DNA of 64,000 nucleotides from Brachypterus glaber (Eukaryota; Arthropoda; Insecta; Coleoptera; Kateretidae), in contig OY294045.1 of NCBI GenBank assembly GCA_958510825.1, positions 96,842,988 through 96,906,987 on the forward strand, read 5' to 3'. Positions 62,797 through 64,000 of the stretch are shown piece after piece (the first letter of the stretch is position 1; each line of letters begins with the position of its first letter). Both the position numbers and the translations under genes were made by a program. The notes below the pieces were generated by a model that was not told the origin of the DNA, searched no databases, and was given only the letters and a program-made list of their open reading frames with translations.

Positions 62797-63094
62797 GCTT
62801 TCCCAATTTGAAAGTTTTTAAAATTTCGGAAAGCATTGTATTCGTGCAAAAATTTTCAAAAAAAAAAAATTGTACTTGACTTAGGTCGGTTGGTCGATCG
62901 GTCAGTCGATCGTTCTATCCGGAAAATCTTGTACGCACGATAACTTAAGAACGCTTTAAGCTAGAGACTTAAAATTTGGCATACAGGTATGCTACCAAAA
63001 GTTCTCGTTCGGGATTGAAAGAGAATCTGATAATAAAAAAATTCTAACTCCACCCCCTGAGGGGCGGGAGTAGTTTTCATGAAATGTTATATGT
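62797..63094. mobile_element. Family A fragment (copy 4)
   Basis: GCTTTCCCAATTTG..., the GGTCGATCGGTCAGTCGATC tract and one G/C-box unit (CCACCCCCTGAGGGG). Most minisatellite units are missing. Confidence 0.7.
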
Positions 63095-63096
63095 AT

Positions 63097-63297
63097 CCCA
63101 GGTAACAAAATAACATGACATTCACGTAAAAGCCACGTTAATATGTAACATGTGATGTTAAGATTGTAGTCTCATTTAACAAGAATGTAGCATGGTGGGG
63201 ATGTCCTAAGTCCGCCCCTAATAACATCACACAATGACATCCCGAAAATAAAGTGTTTGTGACATCATAAATCCACATTCCTGCGCTGTTATATCTA
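63097..63297 (+). mobile_element. Family B element, left part, interrupted
   Basis: CCCAGGTAACAAAATAACAT; follows 16341-16540 closely and stops at TATATCTA, where another CCCAGGTAGC end begins. Confidence 0.75.
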
Positions 63298-63600
63298 CCC
63301 AGGTAGCAAAATAACATCACATTCATGTTAGAACCATGTTAATATGTGACTTCCCAGTCCGCACATATATGGATGCAACATGGTAAAGAAAGATTTTTTA
63401 GGTAACATGTGCCATATTACATGAGACATAACATACATATGTATGCTACATAACATGCCCTATAACAGAAAGATTTTTTACGTTACATGTGCCATATTGC
63501 ATAAGATGTAACATACATATGTATGGTACATAACATGCAATATTGCATGTTATGTATCATATATATGGTACGAGAACATACACGATACATAAAATGTTAT
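63298..63600 (+). mobile_element. Second CCCAGGTAGC element, nested, with tandem duplication
   Basis: Starts CCCAGGTAGCAAAATAACAT right after TA. 63380-63470 and 63470-63530 are near duplicates (AGAAAGATTTTTTA.GT.ACATGTGCCATATT). Its right end was not found, so it may extend past what I can trace. Confidence 0.6.
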
Positions 63601-64000
63601 GAATTCAATACTAAATATGGCGTCTATATTATTTTAATTTTTATAGGTTAGAATCACTAATATTCTAAAAATTGTTGTTAATAATAAAAGTTTTACCCTT
63701 AAGTAGTAGAAACGCATGTATTTTTAGACAACTAAACCGATTTTAGATAATTTTAGACAAAAAATTAAAATATATATATTTTTTTAAAATGATTATTTGC
63801 TATTTTTTCTCTAAAAATTGGCTTTTTATGTGGCCCATGATTTTTAAGCCTGGTAGAAAGTTTGCTTTCACAGTAAAAATGCACATCGTATAAGAATTTT
63901 GCCTGATGGATGCTACATATAAAGATATTTATATACTTTAATTACTAGGTTTATCAAAAAGACGTAAAAATGTTCACCATGTCTAAATCTATCATGCACT
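63601..64000. other. AT-rich end of window
   Basis: No feature recognised. Confidence 0.35.

Overview
This is an AT-rich, repeat-saturated window from an animal nuclear genome, almost certainly an insect. A beetle would fit, but that is a weak inference. It has spliced genes with GT-AG introns from 54 bp to over 6 kb, several Tc1/mariner-type, non-LTR and Penelope-type elements, and many short inverted-repeat elements flanked by TA. There is no bacterial signature, CRISPR array, tRNA or rRNA gene that I could recognise.

Two host genes can be rebuilt completely from the sequence, and they converge. (1) On the + strand, 13853-19647, a five-exon WD-repeat gene encodes a 330-residue protein that I read as WDR77/MEP50 (valois in Drosophila), the partner of the arginine methyltransferase PRMT5. 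(2) On the - strand, 62660-25246, a 13-exon gene encodes a 951-residue Dis3/Rrp44, the catalytic exonuclease and endonuclease of the RNA exosome. All exon phases close, all introns are GT-AG, and the PIN, cold-shock, RNB and S1 regions follow in order. About 37 kb of genome carries about 2.9 kb of Dis3 coding sequence; the rest is intron packed with transposable elements (TEs).

Layout. 1-13.8 kb: TE-rich flank (a minisatellite element, foldbacks, a broken Tc1-like transposase remnant at 7.6-8.0 kb, and a nearly intact non-LTR retrotransposon at 8.5-12.1 kb nested in a TA-flanked element). 13.85-19.65 kb: WDR77, with TEs in introns 2 and 3. 19.7-25.2 kb: convergent intergenic region, with a foldback derivative of a Tc1 element, a possible recombinase-like N-terminal fragment and palindromic elements. 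25.2-62.7 kb: Dis3, whose introns hold a broken pogo/jerky-like transposase tail (26-27 kb), remains of an RNase H-bearing retrotransposon (31-32 kb), a head-to-head pair of Penelope-like 3' ends with hammerhead-like motifs (35.7-36.6 kb), a Tc1-like transposon with an uninterrupted 346-residue transposase and ~0.7-kb terminal inverted repeats (52-55.8 kb), and a truncated non-LTR 3' end (57.5-58.1 kb). 62.7-64 kb: nested short elements.

The most striking pattern is that TE ends repeatedly lie only about 19-36 nt upstream of exons in both host genes (Dis3 exons 3, 4, 7, 11, 12, 13; WDR77 exons 3, 4). If the boundaries hold, several of these introns must take their branch points from TE sequence. 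Exon and motif calls come from reading the sequence. Repeat boundaries were set by eye and may be off by tens of bases where copies are diverged.
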